Positions 1-12,179 are shown, numbered from the stretch's first letter. The stretch is DNA of 64,000 nt from Cladocopium goreaui (GCA_947184155.2 CAMXCT020001648.1:62001-126000); one strand, 5' to 3'. A program made the numbers and translations. The notes: generated by a model not told the origin, from the letters alone.

Positions 1-2342
1 AAAGTCAGCTGGGACGAAGGCTTTGGGTTCGCCGGATCGGTCAACGGCCAGTAGTTGGAGTCCTGCAACGGACAGGGCGCGGGGAGACATATGGAAATAT
101 CATGAATTTCCAATGCATGCTTTAAAATTCCAAAATCCTGAACAATCCACATGCAAATGGTGGTTGCTGCAAGATAAACACATCTGACGATGTTTCTTTA
201 GAAACCCACGCATCTGTCCTGATGCCACACAATTTCCTTGCCCGTACCGGGTTCTTTGCAGAGGATTCGTGAGGTGAAAACGCTCAGGTCCTCACCAGAG
301 AAAATTTTGGAATCCGCCCGAAGCGAAGGTGCCAAGGCGTTTTGTTGTCCACGTGTGGGTTGGAAGCAAGCACAAGCATTTCAAGTTCTGCGTGAAACAT
401 CGACCAGAAAAAAATGTAATCTTCTGTAAAGCACTGTTAAGGGCTTCATTGTAACCATCATTTGGCAAAGCATGTTACCAAAAATATTCATGATATGCTT
501 GAAAAGGCACGTCACTTGAATTCCTTCCGAAAACTGCTCCCACACAAGATGTCCCTTCCACATTCATGAAACAAGCACCCTTCCTAGCAAAACGCCCTTC
601 ATTTTGATGTTTCCAACTCCCAGCAACAAATTCATGGTTTTGTATGCCGGGATACCCAAAAAATCCAATGTTTTACCAATAAAATGATCATCAGCCATGA
701 GATGTTCACCAAGAATTAGACATATTCCCCCCCTCAACCAGTCCACAGATCCCCAACCGGTCCTCAGTTCCCAAAATGAGCGCAGCCAAACGCAACACGG
801 ACGGCTCCCGGCAAAGCTCCAGCACCTCCTCAATTTTTGTGGAGCTGGCAGTAAGGGTACATTGTTATATGTTACATCTTTGGGTGTGACACATTCCTTT
901 GGGGTTTTAATCTTTTATGGAGGTCAATGGAGGTCATTTGTTGAGATCATTTCTTGCAAGTGTCAGTTGATATTGCTAGTAGCACAGTGCGAATTCATCC
1001 ACAACATGTTGCATGCCACTTGCTATTGAAAGACTCCGCAGACAGCCAAAAGCATTGAATCAGAATCCCAAAAAATGGCACTGCAAGAGATAGCCAGGCA
1101 AGCAGCATCCCACTTCAGGTCTCCCCGTCATCCGTCTCCTTGCATGTGAGATGCAAGTTCAACAAATCCTCCGGGGCCAAGTTTTGCTCATCGCCTTTCT
1201 CCACCTCGTGATGATGACGAAAAAGAACTCCTGAAAAACATCTTCTGTTGGATGTGACGATGTATCCAAGTCATGTTTGAGATTTGTTTGGGCACTAATC
1301 AAAGGATATCAAAGGTGCATGCTGCATCAAGCTGCATTTCTTCTTAAGTCTTAATCTTCCTTCTCTCGGGGGTTACAGTATGTCAGATTTCTTGATCAAG
1401 TTCGTGGACCCACAAAATTGGTCATGATTCGCATCAAACAGCCCGTTTCGGATTGATCCAACCATATAAACCATCCGTTCTCAATCCATCCATGGGGGTC
1501 CCATCCCTTTATAAACCATGTGAAACCGCTACCCTCTGGTTACTTAACATATGCAAAATTGCCCATTTAGTTCGATGATTTGCCTATTCAAAAATTGTGA
1601 TTGTCCAGTCCGCAAAATGTTGAAATACGAGATTGTATCAGAATCGGTTGGTGAAATCCCATCAAAGTACATCCGATTCGTTGTGCATTCTAATCCTATC
1701 AAATCCATTCAAATCATGGATTAGAATAGGATTCGAATGCACGATGTGATGGGATGATTATGAAAATGGGATGATTATAATCCCCATGTAGTTCGATGAT
1801 TTTGAGCAATCCTCACATGCCCCACCTGTGGTCGATCCGCCACCAACTTGGACAGCAAGGCATCGATCTCATCCAAGCGCTCGGCGGAGCACAGGCCCTT
1901 CACCTCGTTTCGGCAGCCCGGGGAGTTCCCCGCGTATTTTTTGGGATGGGGAAATCATCTGCAAATGTTGTTTTTTTTTAATAAATACATATACATTGTG
2001 TATATATATATATTATATATATACACAGACATATTACTATAATATGAATATGTATATATGAATATGTATGTGTGTGTATCCATATATCGTGTATGACTGT
2101 ATGACTGTCAATGGTAGATTTTCATGAATTGGATACATCAGGGCTTATCAATGGGGAATCTCATGGATTTTCTGCCGGGTTAGATTGAGGGTAGCTCACA
2201 TCCCCAAAATGGCAGGCGAGAATTCAGAATAGACATTCCCAAGGTTCATCCATATCAATAATTCAGCTGTCTGATGTCGCCAAGGAGCTGGAAAGATGCA
2301 ACCATCAGCCTGGTACTCCTCCAGCAAGCTTTCCAGCTCCAT
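1..2342 (-). CDS. phytanoyl-CoA dioxygenase (PhyH)-like gene, partial, multi-exon
   Basis: Fe(II)/2-oxoglutarate-dependent oxygenase of the PhyH family, cut by the window edge. Exons on the minus strand that I can join in frame are 763-844, 219-290 and 1-62; two further exons at 1826-1903 and about 2313-2342 look like the N-terminus. Joining 219-290 to 1-62 gives TGKEIVWHQDSNYWPL, with the HxD iron-binding motif in the expected PhyH context. The 1826-1903 exon (26 codons) reads SAERLDEIDALLSKLV, typical of the N-terminal helix, and 2342 is a plausible start (MELESLLEEYQ). Exon phases agree for the joined exons. Two introns appear to use GA donors, with AG|GAC at both ends. The second iron-binding histidine and the C-terminus lie outside the window. 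Substrate is unknown; the family includes many non-phytanoyl oxygenases. Confidence 0.72.
1976..2085. repeat. TA/TATG microsatellite in an intron of the PhyH-like gene
   Basis: A run of alternating TA, TATG and TGTG units follows a T-rich stretch. It lies between two predicted exons of the PhyH-like gene. I see no coding potential. Confidence 0.8.
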
Positions 2343-2349
2343 TGGCAGC

Positions 2350-3310
2350 CAGTCACAGCTTCATGTGTTTCTGTCACATGAGATGCTTCAACTTATATGG
2401 TTGTAGAATGGTTTTAAGGGCTGCTGGTTGTTGGGAAGTAGTCATGATTCTCAATCTTGAAAAGTGTTTTGTTGGAATGAGCTTTCTGGTGAAGGTAAGT
2501 GTGGTCTCGGGTAAGCTTGCGTTGCACGGGCAATTCTACCAACCTTTGTGGCAAGCATCTGACAAATCGAAGGGGTTCAAAGTTCAACTGAACTGATATC
2601 CACAAAAATGTGTCCAACTGTTCTTTTCATGGTGGCTGTTGCTGATGTATCCTGTTTCATGGGGACTGGCTATGTGCAAGCTGTGAAACCGAGTGCAAGA
2701 AGCAGCAATCACTCTGCGAAACAAGAAGTCTGCTTTCACCAGAAGTCAGAATACATCTACCGTCTACCTGAGTCTACCTGTCTGTGTTTCATTCACATGA
2801 GTCAAAGAGAAATTTAGACCTTGGATAGCCAACAACTCTCTGTCTTCAAACCAACCTTCAAATTCAGAAGACAGCGGAAGCCGTCCCATCCGTCCCATTG
2901 CTGGCCTGGTTACCCGAGTTGAAAGCACCAGTCCTCAGTCGATTTGGATGCCAGGTATCAAATGGGCATTGTGTTATTTCAATGAAAATACCCTGGTGCA
3001 GCCCCATCGTCCCAACATATGGCACCCAAGAATAGATGAAATGTCGGGATGTAAACTCCCACAAGACCAGTTTCATAAGCATTTGCAAGCCCAGTCATAC
3101 CCCCAGTGATCAGCGAGTTTTCCATGCCGCTTGTTTGAAGGGAATTGCCTGAATTGTATTAAATTGCGTGGCACACCCCTTCTCGTAGCCCTTTTTGGGG
3201 CGCACATGGATTTGGATCAGCATGTCAGAATGTAGGAACCACTGATCATTTCGATATATGTTGATCACATGTTTACATGTTTTTACCGAGTATTACTACA
3301 TTGACTACAT
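2350..3310. other. stretch without a recognisable gene
   Basis: Short open frames exist on both strands (for example minus strand about 2864-3088), but none shows clear splice borders together with a family signature. It may be the 5' flank of the PhyH-like gene or intron sequence of the RRM gene on the same strand. Confidence 0.4.
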
Positions 3311-3324
3311 CCCCAGCCACGACG

Positions 3325-4530
3325 GCCAAGGGACTGGAAGGCGCTCAATGCTTCATTGGCCCCACTGGCGTCCACGAAGGTGATGAAGCCCCACCTGCGC
3401 GGTCCCGAATCACTCAACATCCAACGAGAAATATATGGGGAGTCAACATCCAACAAGCCTGGGGGGGTATATTACGGGCATATAAATGAACCATGCGGGC
3501 AGTATGAGCGAGTATGGGGATGTAATCAAAACACAGTGAGAGATTAAATGCCTGTTAGTGATTCAACTAACAAGAAATATGGGGATCGAATCGAAAAAAG
3601 TATGATCATATAACCGAACAACAATGGCGATCTCTTCGAAACAAACATGGCAGTTTGGTTCGGGACAAAAATCGTTGGGTATCCAAACAATGGGGTGGCT
3701 TACAATCCCAAAAAATCCAGTTTTGCTTCAATTGGAATGATAATAATAATAATAATGACAATCATAATACAATCATAATACAATCGTAACACAATAATAG
3801 TGCAATCAGAATACAAAAATAATACAATAGTAAAACAATAAAAATACAATAGTAAAACAATAATAATACAATAATAATAATTTTGATCAAGACCAGAACT
3901 GCCAAAAGACTGCCACCCAGGGACATTCGTCCGTAGACCTTGCCATCATCTCTTATGTAGACGTCTTGGACCTAAGGACAACATGTTTCCATCTTTCCTG
4001 CCAAAAGATGCCAAAAGCAACTTCAACAGTAGCACTTTCACAGGGCATTTGTGGTTCAACCATGTTCAACCCACCTTTTTTGTGTCCCTTGTGGGTTTTG
4101 AAACGTTCACGGCGAACATTGCTGGAGTTTCGGGATCCCCGGGCAGGACCAAACTTGGTGAACTCGTGCCACAACACGTCCTGATCGACGTAAGACAACG
4201 CCAACATACGCCAACGAAAGAAAAGCTTGGAGTTTTACCAACAATGATGCCATATTATGCCTATGTCACTATGTATTGGAGATCTAAATATTTTATGTAT
4301 ATAACTATAACCAAAATGAAACTATTGATATTCCGAATATTCCCATCAACCTTACGGATTTGTGAAGGATTTTCATGGGATGCATCAGCAACACAAGTCT
4401 GGGTCCTTGCTGGTTCCCAATGGGATCTGTCCCACCCAAAGCTTATTTCCAGCATCATTGGTGTGGGTGGCCAGTTTGATCTCCAGGCCCGCCAAGAAGT
4501 TTCCGGGCCTCAGCCAGCTATGGCATTGTG
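3325..4530 (-). CDS. RNA-recognition-motif (RRM) protein gene, partial exon model
   Basis: Three minus-strand exons together spell most of one RRM. Exon about 4406-4530 ends with NKLWVGQIPLGTSK, the first strand with its RNP2 motif. Exon about 4128-4180 continues DVLWHEFTKFGPAR, the first helix. Exon about 3325-3394 gives RWGFITFVDASGANEAL, RNP1 plus the second helix. The first two exons join in frame through a GA donor (AAG|GAC) and a CAG|GAC acceptor. A short piece between FGPAR and RWGF is probably on a missed exon. RRM proteins bind RNA and often act in splicing or mRNA control; the target here is unknown. Upstream exons at 5-10 kb on the same strand could belong to the same transcript. 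Gene ends are not determined. Confidence 0.68.
3736..3885. repeat. AATA/ACAATA low-complexity repeat
   Basis: About 150 bp made of AATAAT, ACAATAATA and ACAATCATA units. It falls in an intron of the RRM gene model. No coding potential. Confidence 0.8.
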
Positions 4531-4863
4531 AGATCTTCAGGGCGCTCGAGGCACAGGGGTCTTTCAAAACATCAGAAAAATTGGAAATCATTTGAATATA
4601 TTTGAATAACATGATCTTCGGTGGAAGTGGAGAGTCTCAAGTAAGATCTACTTAACATACATATACATATATATATACTCTATCCCATGAGGAACGTCAC
4701 ATATGCTGAACCCTCACAGAGGCGCCCCGCTGCGGTTGGTCATAAGGCGATTGACGGTATGCACCCTACGCAGCGGCATCGAACCGATGCCGGGGGCCAC
4801 AAGACAGCGAGGAATCCTATATGATATGTACCTATATTTGGAGTGACCAAGGTAGATCATGCG

Positions 4864-5190
4864 GCATAACATGTATATATATATATATGTGTATATATAT
4901 ATATATATTATGTGTGTGTGTATGCAATGTAATGTAATGTAATGTAATGTAATGGAATGTAATGTAATGTAATGTAGTGTAGTGTAGTGTAATGTAATAT
5001 AATGCAATGTAATGTATGCATGCATGCATGTATGTGTGCATGGATGTGTGTATATATGTATGCATGTATGTATGCATGGATGTATGTATATATATATATA
5101 TGTATACATATATGTATATATATAATGTGTATGCATGTATGTGTATATATATATATATGTATGTGTGTATATTATGTGTATGTATTTCCT
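4864..5190. repeat. TA, ATGTA and TGTATG microsatellite block
   Basis: Successive arrays of TA, then TAATG pentamers (about 4924-5015), then TGCATG/TGTATG units. Apparent open frames here of up to 140 codons on both strands encode only tandem repeats and are artefacts. Confidence 0.85.
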
Positions 5191-5429
5191 GCAACTAGAA
5201 ATGTTACAAAATGGGGTGGGACCATCAAAACACTAACCATGTTGTCTCGAAATGGGCTATCTGAGGCTCTCGAAATCCCAGGGTTTATCATAGCATTGCC
5301 CATTGAAATTCCCCCATTTTGACTGATGAAATCCCATTTAGTGGCATTGAATCCCCATTGAATCCCATTGAATCCCATAAAAATCCTGGTAATTAACCCA
5401 AAAAAAGACCTGGTGAAAAAAAGTCGCCT

Positions 5430-6960
5430 TGCCCCGCTGGGACTGGGAGAAGACCACTTTGATGGGTGAGGTCAAACCGGCCGGCGTGTTCCTGGCGCAA
5501 AATTTGGTGACTCAGCCTGCCTTAGCCAAAAAGGGCAGGATCTGCTCAATAAAAGCTGGAGTTTCGCACAGCATTTTTTTTGAACCCAAGAATTCCTAAA
5601 TTTGCACAGCGGAATCTCCTGCTTGTGGGTCAAATGTCTAACCTCGAATCGATGGCTGAGTGAAAATGACCAACTCTGTGGGTCCATTGGTACTCCATGA
5701 CCCATACCTGAAGGACATGCCGGCGTGCACCCGTTCAGGTTGTTCACGATCCAGGCCGCTTGCCCCTTAGGGACCAAGGTCGGACCAAGAGGACCACCGG
5801 TGGTTGATGTTGAGCAATCCATCTCAAGAATATTGAAGAATATTGAAGTACTTTGTGTAATAATCCCATGGAAAAACAAGAATTTGAGTTGAACATGCTG
5901 AAATCACCAGGACACACTCATGGCTTTTCCAACAACCATCAAGGTATGGATCCGAGAAATTGCTGCCCCTTAAAGTTCGCCCTATGCATCGATTCCCCTT
6001 CCCAGTTTCCATCAGTCCAAGGGTCTACGTCAATCATCTCCACCAACCCCGCACGGTCCATCTGGCCCTTGTTGGGCAAGACCTTGCATCTTACCACCTC
6101 GGCAATCCACGAGGCCAACTTCACAGGTGATTCGTTGGTCATCCTGTCATCCTCTTTCATTGTACCGAAGGTCAGCATCCAATGGTTTGCAGGGCACCCC
6201 AGGATTTGTTGGTTCCAGGATCCAAAATTCTAACTTTTTGTGGCTTCTTTTTTCCCACTGCTGGAAGCTCCAAGGGTATCAGCATCGGATCAAACGACCC
6301 CACTGGTTCCCTGGCCGTTCCGTAGTAGGTGAACAATTCCCTCAAGCCCCTCTCGTCAATCTCAGGCGGCCTCAGTTGGCCATCCAACTCTGCAGCAGTT
6401 GGTGCTAAACAACCCTCAGTCTGAAACACTTCTGCTAAGTCCTGTTCTCCCAAAGTTCAACTGCTGGGTTATGCAGAAAAATCCTGCAACATCGGGATAC
6501 CCAAAAATCCGCAACATAGCAACCTTAGTGGGAAAGTGATGATAAACCGAAACAACTGGATTTTTGGAGCACCTCCAGCCAGCTGAGTGCCCCTGACAAT
6601 CCAGTCACAAAAAGGTTCTCGCAGGGATCGTTCCTGAAAGATGGGAGTGACCCTGGCGAGGGGCGAACAGTAATATGGGTCGTGGATTGTCAACCATCAA
6701 TGGCGGACGGTTGAAGGTTGATTCACTCAGAGCAGTGACTTTTGGAAGAGGATGGAGTGATCGCCACTGATTTATCTATACAAACATACCTTGTAGAAAT
6801 CCACTTGCCAATGGGAGGGAAAACTCCATGCTCCACTTTGGGTCGACTTTGGCCGTCTCACATCCCCGGATCCGCGGCCTGCCAGGTGGACCGGCCTTGC
6901 CGTAGCCACTGGACCCTTTGCCACCTAAGAAGTCGAAGTTATTCCAAGCGTTGCTACAAA
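5430..6960 (-). CDS. cluster of unassigned coding exons
   Basis: Several minus-strand segments have spliced-exon character: G/C-ending codons, AG acceptors and GT or GA donors. The clearest are about 6350-6410 (DERGLRELFTYYGTAR), about 6083-6140 (MTNESPVKLASWIAEVV, donor AAG|GTC), about 5713-5775 (GQAAWIVNNLNGCTPACPS, donor TCAG|GTATGG), about 5518-5565 (FIEQILPFLAKA, GC donor) and about 5412-5485 (ending at CAG|GTC). A Gly-rich segment near 6880-6932 (GGKGSSGYGKA) follows a TTAG acceptor. I do not recognise a family. The Gly-rich segment and the nearby RRM exons fit an RNA-binding protein, which is inference. They may belong to one gene or two. Confidence 0.4.
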
Positions 6961-6994
6961 TGGTCAAAATCAACAGGTTCTCACGGTTCTGATG

Positions 6995-7720
6995 TCATGA
7001 ATACAGGAAAGGTCTCATGAAACTGAGGACGGAACCCATGCCGCTCATGCAGGCATTGCCCATTTGCTGCATTCCTTGCATGCCCTGCATGCCTTGCATG
7101 CCGCAACCCATGTCATTGCCCATGCAGCCGCAGCCATATCCACATCCACAGCCGCCGCAGCCGCCGCAGCCACAGCCTCCACATCCTTGGCAGCCACAGC
7201 CTCCACATCCTTGGCAGCCCTGGCAACCTTGACATCCACAACCACCACAGCCACAGCCACCGCATCCTTGATAGCCTTGGCAACCGCAGCCTCCACATCC
7301 TTGGCAACCGCAGCCGCAGCCACAGCCATCGCAGCAACCGCCGCAGCCACAGCCACATCCACCGCAGCAGCCTCCCCCATCACAACCACCGCCACATCCT
7401 CCGCAGCCGCAACCACATCCTTGGCATCCACAACCACCACATCCTTGGCATCCACAACCGCCACATCCTTGGCATCCACAACCACCACATCCTTGACATC
7501 CACAACCGCCACATCCTTGACATCCACAACCGCCACATCCTTGACATCCGCCGGCACATCCTTGACATCCACAGTTGCCACCACATCCACATTGGCCACA
7601 GCCACCGCATCCTTGACATGCGTTGCAGCCGCAACCACATCCTCCGCATTGGCCACAACCTCCACAGCAGTTTCCGCCATAGCCTGCACAGCCATTGCAG
7701 CCGTCTGCTTGTACTTGTCC
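6995..7720 (-). CDS. Gly/Cys-rich repeat protein exon (242 codons including stop)
   Basis: The minus-strand frame from a CAG|GGA acceptor to a TGA stop is open throughout and encodes repeats of GCQGCGGCGC type, ending in a Met/Gln/Gly stretch (GMQGMQGMQGMQQ) and FMRPFLYS. The two other minus frames and one plus frame are also open, but repeat units differ mostly at third positions of this frame (GGA/GGC/GGT, TGC/TGT), which supports it as the coding one. A possible GT donor 25 bp before the stop (after MSGM) would let the exon join the Gly-rich segment at about 6932 instead. Function is unknown; cysteine content near 30 percent suggests metal binding or disulfide cross-linking. It lies downstream of the cold-shock-like exon on the same strand. 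Confidence 0.55.
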   Translation of the reverse strand, partial: GQVQADGCNGCAGYGGNCCGGCGQCGGCGCGCNACQGCGGCGQCGCGGNCGCQGCAGGCQGCGGCGCQGCGGCGCQGCGGCGCQGCGGCGCQGCGGCGCQGCGCGCGGCGGGCDGGGCCGGCGCGCGGCCDGCGCGCGCQGCGGCGCQGYQGCGGCGCGGCGCQGCQGCQGCGGCGCQGCGGCGCGGCGGCGCGYGCGCMGNDMGCGMQGMQGMQGMQQMGNACMSGMGSVLSFMRPFLYS

Positions 7721-8277
7721 CTGGCATGGAGGTGATTGAACTGGTGAAAGGGTCCAAAGGGTCTATCAATTCCTGCTGTCACTAGGGCGAGGTGGAGGAA
7801 GCAGCACTGAGACGAAACATGTAGAGGAAAGCAGGAAAGCATGGCTTTACCGATGATGTATGGTTTGTAAGATGTTCATCGAACCCAACCTGCGACTCGT
7901 GGGAGCCCCTATAACATCAACACAGCAGTTCCCTCTTCACGGCAGAAGGCTTTAGTTGGCCCACCCAGATTGAGAAGCCAAGTCAAAATCAGTGGACCCA
8001 CTGTTTTAATGGGTGACTGGATAGAATTAAAAACACATATAATTTTGGTTCGACCTTCGACCCACCATAGGACCATCCACCACCTGCTGGGCCATCATGG
8101 GTGCTCCAACCACCACACACTTCGTGGCTTCGTAGCTCGATTTGGCCTGGCGGCGATCTAGGTGGAACCAGCGTCCTGGACGACGTGGCCAGCACGAAAA
8201 CTGAAAAATCATCAGATTTGCGAATGGTACCATGAAATGTCATATGACAGAAATGTGCAATCTAGATGTATGTAACG

Positions 8278-8385
8278 TATGTGCATGTATGTGTATGTAT
8301 TATATATATATATATTAATAATATTATTATTATGTATAATATTATTGTATATATAATAGTGTTGTATATATAATATTATATATAC
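8278..8385. repeat. TATG/TA/ATT microsatellite
   Basis: TATA, ATT and TGTATATA units directly abut the donor of the exon ending at 8386. Intronic. Confidence 0.75.
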
Positions 8386-8541
8386 GGCGAGTACATTGGC
8401 CGATGCAGCAAAAACCCGCCACGCCTCGGAGAGATCTGCCTCCAACTGCACGGTGCAGCCGGGGCAGATCTGCTGGTCGCCCAGCACCTGATATCCCACC
8501 ATCGACCGGGCACAAGACATCGACCGGGCGTGAAGAGAATG
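8386..8541 (-). CDS. unassigned coding exon (52 codons)
   Basis: Bounded by a long pyrimidine tract plus CAG acceptor and a GCC|GTATAT donor; exactly 156 bp, phase 0 on both sides. It encodes a segment with QQICPGCTVQLEADLSEAW, including a CPGC pair. The splice borders and codon bias make it a convincing exon; I do not recognise the family. It lies between the cold-shock-like exon and the Gly/Cys-rich exon on the same strand and may be part of that transcript. Confidence 0.5.
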
Positions 8542-9045
8542 CTGAAAAAAAAAAAATGAAATTTTGGGTGATCTAATTTTTGGATCCCACGAATTTTCTA
8601 TCAAGGGAAAAACCCGGAAACATGGATGGAATCATCGATGTTCAAAGGAAAATCAAGAATGGAAATCAATGGCTTTGAGGACCTCCAAGGACTTCCCCAA
8701 ATCCCAGATATTTTTTCCAGAGCACCATTCGACGCACGATGATGTCAAGGGCTCCGTCCTGGGTCAGTGGCCCGTTTCAACCATCGGGTGATGCTTTCCA
8801 AATTGCCCAAAGCATATGGGAAGATCTACAAACCCTTGCGAACTCCGATGCCTCCGACTGTCAATGCACAAAGATTGACCAGTTTAGCTTTGGATGCAAG
8901 ATGTCAGCTCATGGCCCCAATGCCCGCAACTTGGCAACTTGGATGTGCGTCCCAGTCGGTAAAGTGCTGACACTGATATCCCAATCGAAAATGCGGTTTA
9001 TCCCATTTAGAACTGTGTGAACTATCAATAAACATCGTTTAAAAT

Positions 9046-9112
9046 TGGATTTATATATCTATATACATAATTATACATAATTATACATATATAATTATAC
9101 GTATATCCTATC
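9046..9112. repeat. short TA-rich microsatellite
   Basis: TATATC/ATAATTATACATA units. No coding potential. Confidence 0.6.
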
Positions 9113-9164
9113 CATGCTTACTAATTACATACGCACTGGGAATTATATCCAACACCCCCATAAC

Positions 9165-9253
9165 CCGATGCGGACAAAGGCGCCTGAACCCCATCCGGCT
9201 TCACTAGACCATAGCCCTGACTCTCATCCCAGGCGGTCACGATACCATTGAAC
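9165..9253 (-). CDS. cold-shock-domain-like exon
   Basis: Acceptor CCGTAG|G and donor ATCGG|GTTATG bound an 89-bp exon. It reads FNGIVTAWDESQGYGLVKPDG followed by VQAPLSASG, matching the N-terminal half of a cold-shock domain (G-x-V-x-x-W, then GYG-x-V/I-x-P-D-G, then the position of the F-V-H-x-S strand). Cold-shock domains bind single-stranded RNA or DNA. The fold call rests on a short piece, so it is moderate. Nearby Gly-rich and RRM exons on the same strand are compatible with one RNA-binding protein gene. Confidence 0.5.
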
Positions 9254-9465
9254 CTACGGTGGCAGGGTAGGAATCGGCAACGAAAAAACAAGTCGGAAAG
9301 GAAAGACAAACTCCAGTTGGGATGGGAATGGATGGGAATCGATTTTTTTCTGGAGATGGGATGATGGGAATTCAGAATTCACATAGTTTTTCTGTGGTGA
9401 GGAAATCTATTCCCCCTATCCATCTATTCCTCGCTGTTGGAGGTCTGCTTCCAATACCTTTTACT

Positions 9466-10793
9466 GGATGAAGCGCTTAAGTCCCAAACGTTTGCGCCAT
9501 TCCTGCAGCGGCCCAAAGGAACCATCCGCAATGTTCTCGAACTTGTGACAAAATTTGAGAGGATGAAGGCCAAATGTGTTTTTTTGCGGACTGTCTGGGC
9601 TGTCAAAAGGATCCCTCAGCATTTGCGAAATATTAACGGATGTGAAGGCTCAATTGCGCAACACGAAAACTTAACTGGCTATCGTGCTGTCTGACCTCTG
9701 GTAACAGGTTCTGTAAACATCAAACAGCCATCTTCGACCGACTCTTTTGGCACAATGACACATTCTCAACTCACAGTCCTCACAGGTGGATGCGGCCGGA
9801 GATTGGCCAAGCAATCAAGGATTCGCAAGATCTGCTGTGTGCCACTGGCAGTTGTCATCTCGTGTCGCTGTAACCTTCTTCTGCTGAAGCTGGATTTACG
9901 AAAATCAAACATGGGGCATGTAGGTTGGGTGAGAATGAAAGTTAGGTGATGTTAGGTGTACACTCTTGAGTATTGTATGAAATCGAAGGTTTGACTCCGA
10001 TGTGTTCGGCTCCAGTCCGGTTTCACCTCCAGGGGCTATGGCTTTTCTCCAGGATTGCGCTGAGCGGTGTAAGTTCAGAAGCTGCGACATGGAGGTTGTC
10101 ACATGTCTTGGTGACCTGACAGGTCCCATCCCCTAATGATGAGAAACTCCCAGAACCCCTGCTTTTGTACTGGATCTCTCTTCAGCGGTATGGGGTTGCT
10201 AGATATCTTTTTTCCAAATATATGTCATGTGCACTGTCCGACGTCCATGCCACAATTCCTCCAGTATAGCTGCGGTCGTTGCGCACCAGAGATTTGCATC
10301 TTCCCGGACCTAGGCAAAGCCAGAACAGGAACGGGCCCCAAAAGTCAAACGCCACAATGGTTCTCCGTTTCCAAAATGCCGTCAAATGGTGGCTATAGAT
10401 ATAGGTTGTAATACTTTTCGGAAAAACTACGTTGTTTGGTAGTTACAACATATTTTGAAAATGTAAGAAATATTCCTCCACTTACAGCAGAACAGATATG
10501 AGTTGCCGGCTGTTTTGGACTCTTCGGAGCTCCTGGACGGTCGAAGAGACATTTATAATCATTTGTATGCGTGGCTAAAAAATGGGGTATCCTAAAATCC
10601 AATAAGTATCCCAAAAATCCAGTGGCTTATCATCATTTTCAGATGAAATTTGCTATATCTTGGGGGGAATCCCGAATTCTCCAGTTTTGAGACCCAAATT
10701 TCAAAGGGATTGGAATGAATCCATATTCACTGCATCTGCCTCCACAGCCTCTTTGGCCACAGCCTCTTTGGCCACAGCCTCTTTGGCAGCCCG
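9466..10793 (-). CDS. three unassigned coding exons
   Basis: About 10,735-10,793 reads SGCSGCQRGCGQRGCGQRGC after a CCTCAG acceptor, the same composition as the large Gly/Cys-rich exon. About 10,218-10,309 follows a GCCTAG acceptor and reads VREDANLWCATTAAILEELW. About 9,466-9,550 reads ADGSFGPLQEWRKRLGLKRF and ends near ATCCAG. Splice-like borders and codon bias support them as exons; the grouping into one gene is not established and no family is recognised for the last two. Confidence 0.35.
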
Positions 10794-11040
10794 AGCAGCC
10801 TGAGGTGTTGATGCACAGATTTACAATGGACCTGACCCCAAGAAGAAATGGCTATAGATGAAAATTGATCATATGGGGGTATGGGTCAAAATTGGGTATC
10901 CCAATAATTGTATGGTATATAAGATTATATAAGTATATAAGTATACTATACAATACTATACATTACTATAAAATGAATAAAAAAATAGGCTATAGATGGC
11001 TAGTGGGGTTAGTGTGGTCGGTAATGACAGGCCAGGCCTC

Positions 11041-12130
11041 TTGGATCATCCACGATGGCGGCATTGCGACCTGGGTCGCTGGCACCGCAGCGCTCCTGCG
11101 CCGCGGCGGCCTCGGCGATGCCAGCGGCCACCGATCACCCACGGCCCTGCCCCTATCCCCTGAGAAGCCCCACATGTCGCTTTCACGGTGCAGGCACGAG
11201 GGCTGCTCAGTGACACTGAAATATTGACACAAATACTCTGCTCAGTGCTTAAACTGCAAAATATTGACACAAATACTGACTGATGCCAATCCGTTGGTGT
11301 CGTTTCAGCTGTTGATTCAATGATGATTTGCCATCTCCGCACAGTCCCTCGCGCATTCCAACACCATGTTGGGGTGCTGTGAACCATGGATGCATCAGGA
11401 CGTTGAACGGTCAAACAACAAATCCTTTTACTCCAATGATGCCCAGCTGCCACACAAGGAAACTTCAAAAGCTCGGTGGTGGCTGTGCCCTGTACTGTCA
11501 GAAACTGCAGCTCCTTTTTCCTTCCTTTCCGTACCCGTCAATCCACATAAACAGCTGTCCTGACATCTACTCTTGCTAGGGAGGATGAAATGGGTATGGT
11601 CCGAATCCAATCCTTCAAGATTTGGTCGTCATTTTGACCTCCATGCCATGCCATTCAATGTATTTCTAGCTTAATTACATGGCCAACGGCCACTTTGGAT
11701 TTGCTCAGTGCCATGCCGGCGCAACACATGAAGGCTCGCGAGCGAACTCAGGAAGACACTTCTACAGCAAAAATTGATGTGACAAGCTCCGATGTCTTTT
11801 AAAAATGCCAGAAACATCTTCTCCAGCTTCACAAGCGGAAAAGTGTTGGATGTTTTTGGCATTCGCACATTCCCATTCCATGTATTGGAAGATATAGCAG
11901 TGTGTCAAAACCTTGTACCCCTTCTGTTCACATCAAAATAGCTGGTAAATGGATGTTCATCCCACTAAAAATGGTATTAATAGGTATTGATCCATAGCCA
12001 TATTCCATGCATCATGGAATCATCCGCGGCCGGGTGCTGGGCCAGGAGATGCTACTTTTGGGACACCCCATGGCCAACTTTTCTAGGACCTGGGCGGCAC
12101 CAAGGCGGCGGCAGTACGTGTTTCCACATC
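11041..12130 (-). CDS. scattered unassigned exons
   Basis: About 12,084-12,127 follows a GCAG acceptor and reads RCGNTYCRRLGAAQ before CAG|GTCCTA. About 11,710-11,765 follows TTGCTGTAG and reads KCLPEFAREPSCVAPA before a GC donor. About 11,050-11,125 contains VAAGIAEAAAAQERCGASDP in G/C-ending codons, but an in-frame TGA lies just upstream and no good acceptor is visible, so it could be decayed. No family is recognised. They lie downstream of the metallopeptidase-like gene on the same strand. Confidence 0.3.
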
Positions 12131-12179
12131 TTCTGCATTTTAAAATCTTTGAAAGGCGATGATGGATAGTATACCATGA

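Noticed and set aside
4714-5194. 120-140-codon His/Ile/Thr repeat proteins
   Set aside because: Both strands are open only because of TATG/TAATG microsatellites.
7045-7842. 265-codon Ala/Val/Asp-rich minus frame over the Gly/Cys exon
   Set aside because: Repeat differences fall at first and second positions in this frame but at third positions in the Gly/Cys frame; it also crosses the likely splice acceptor.
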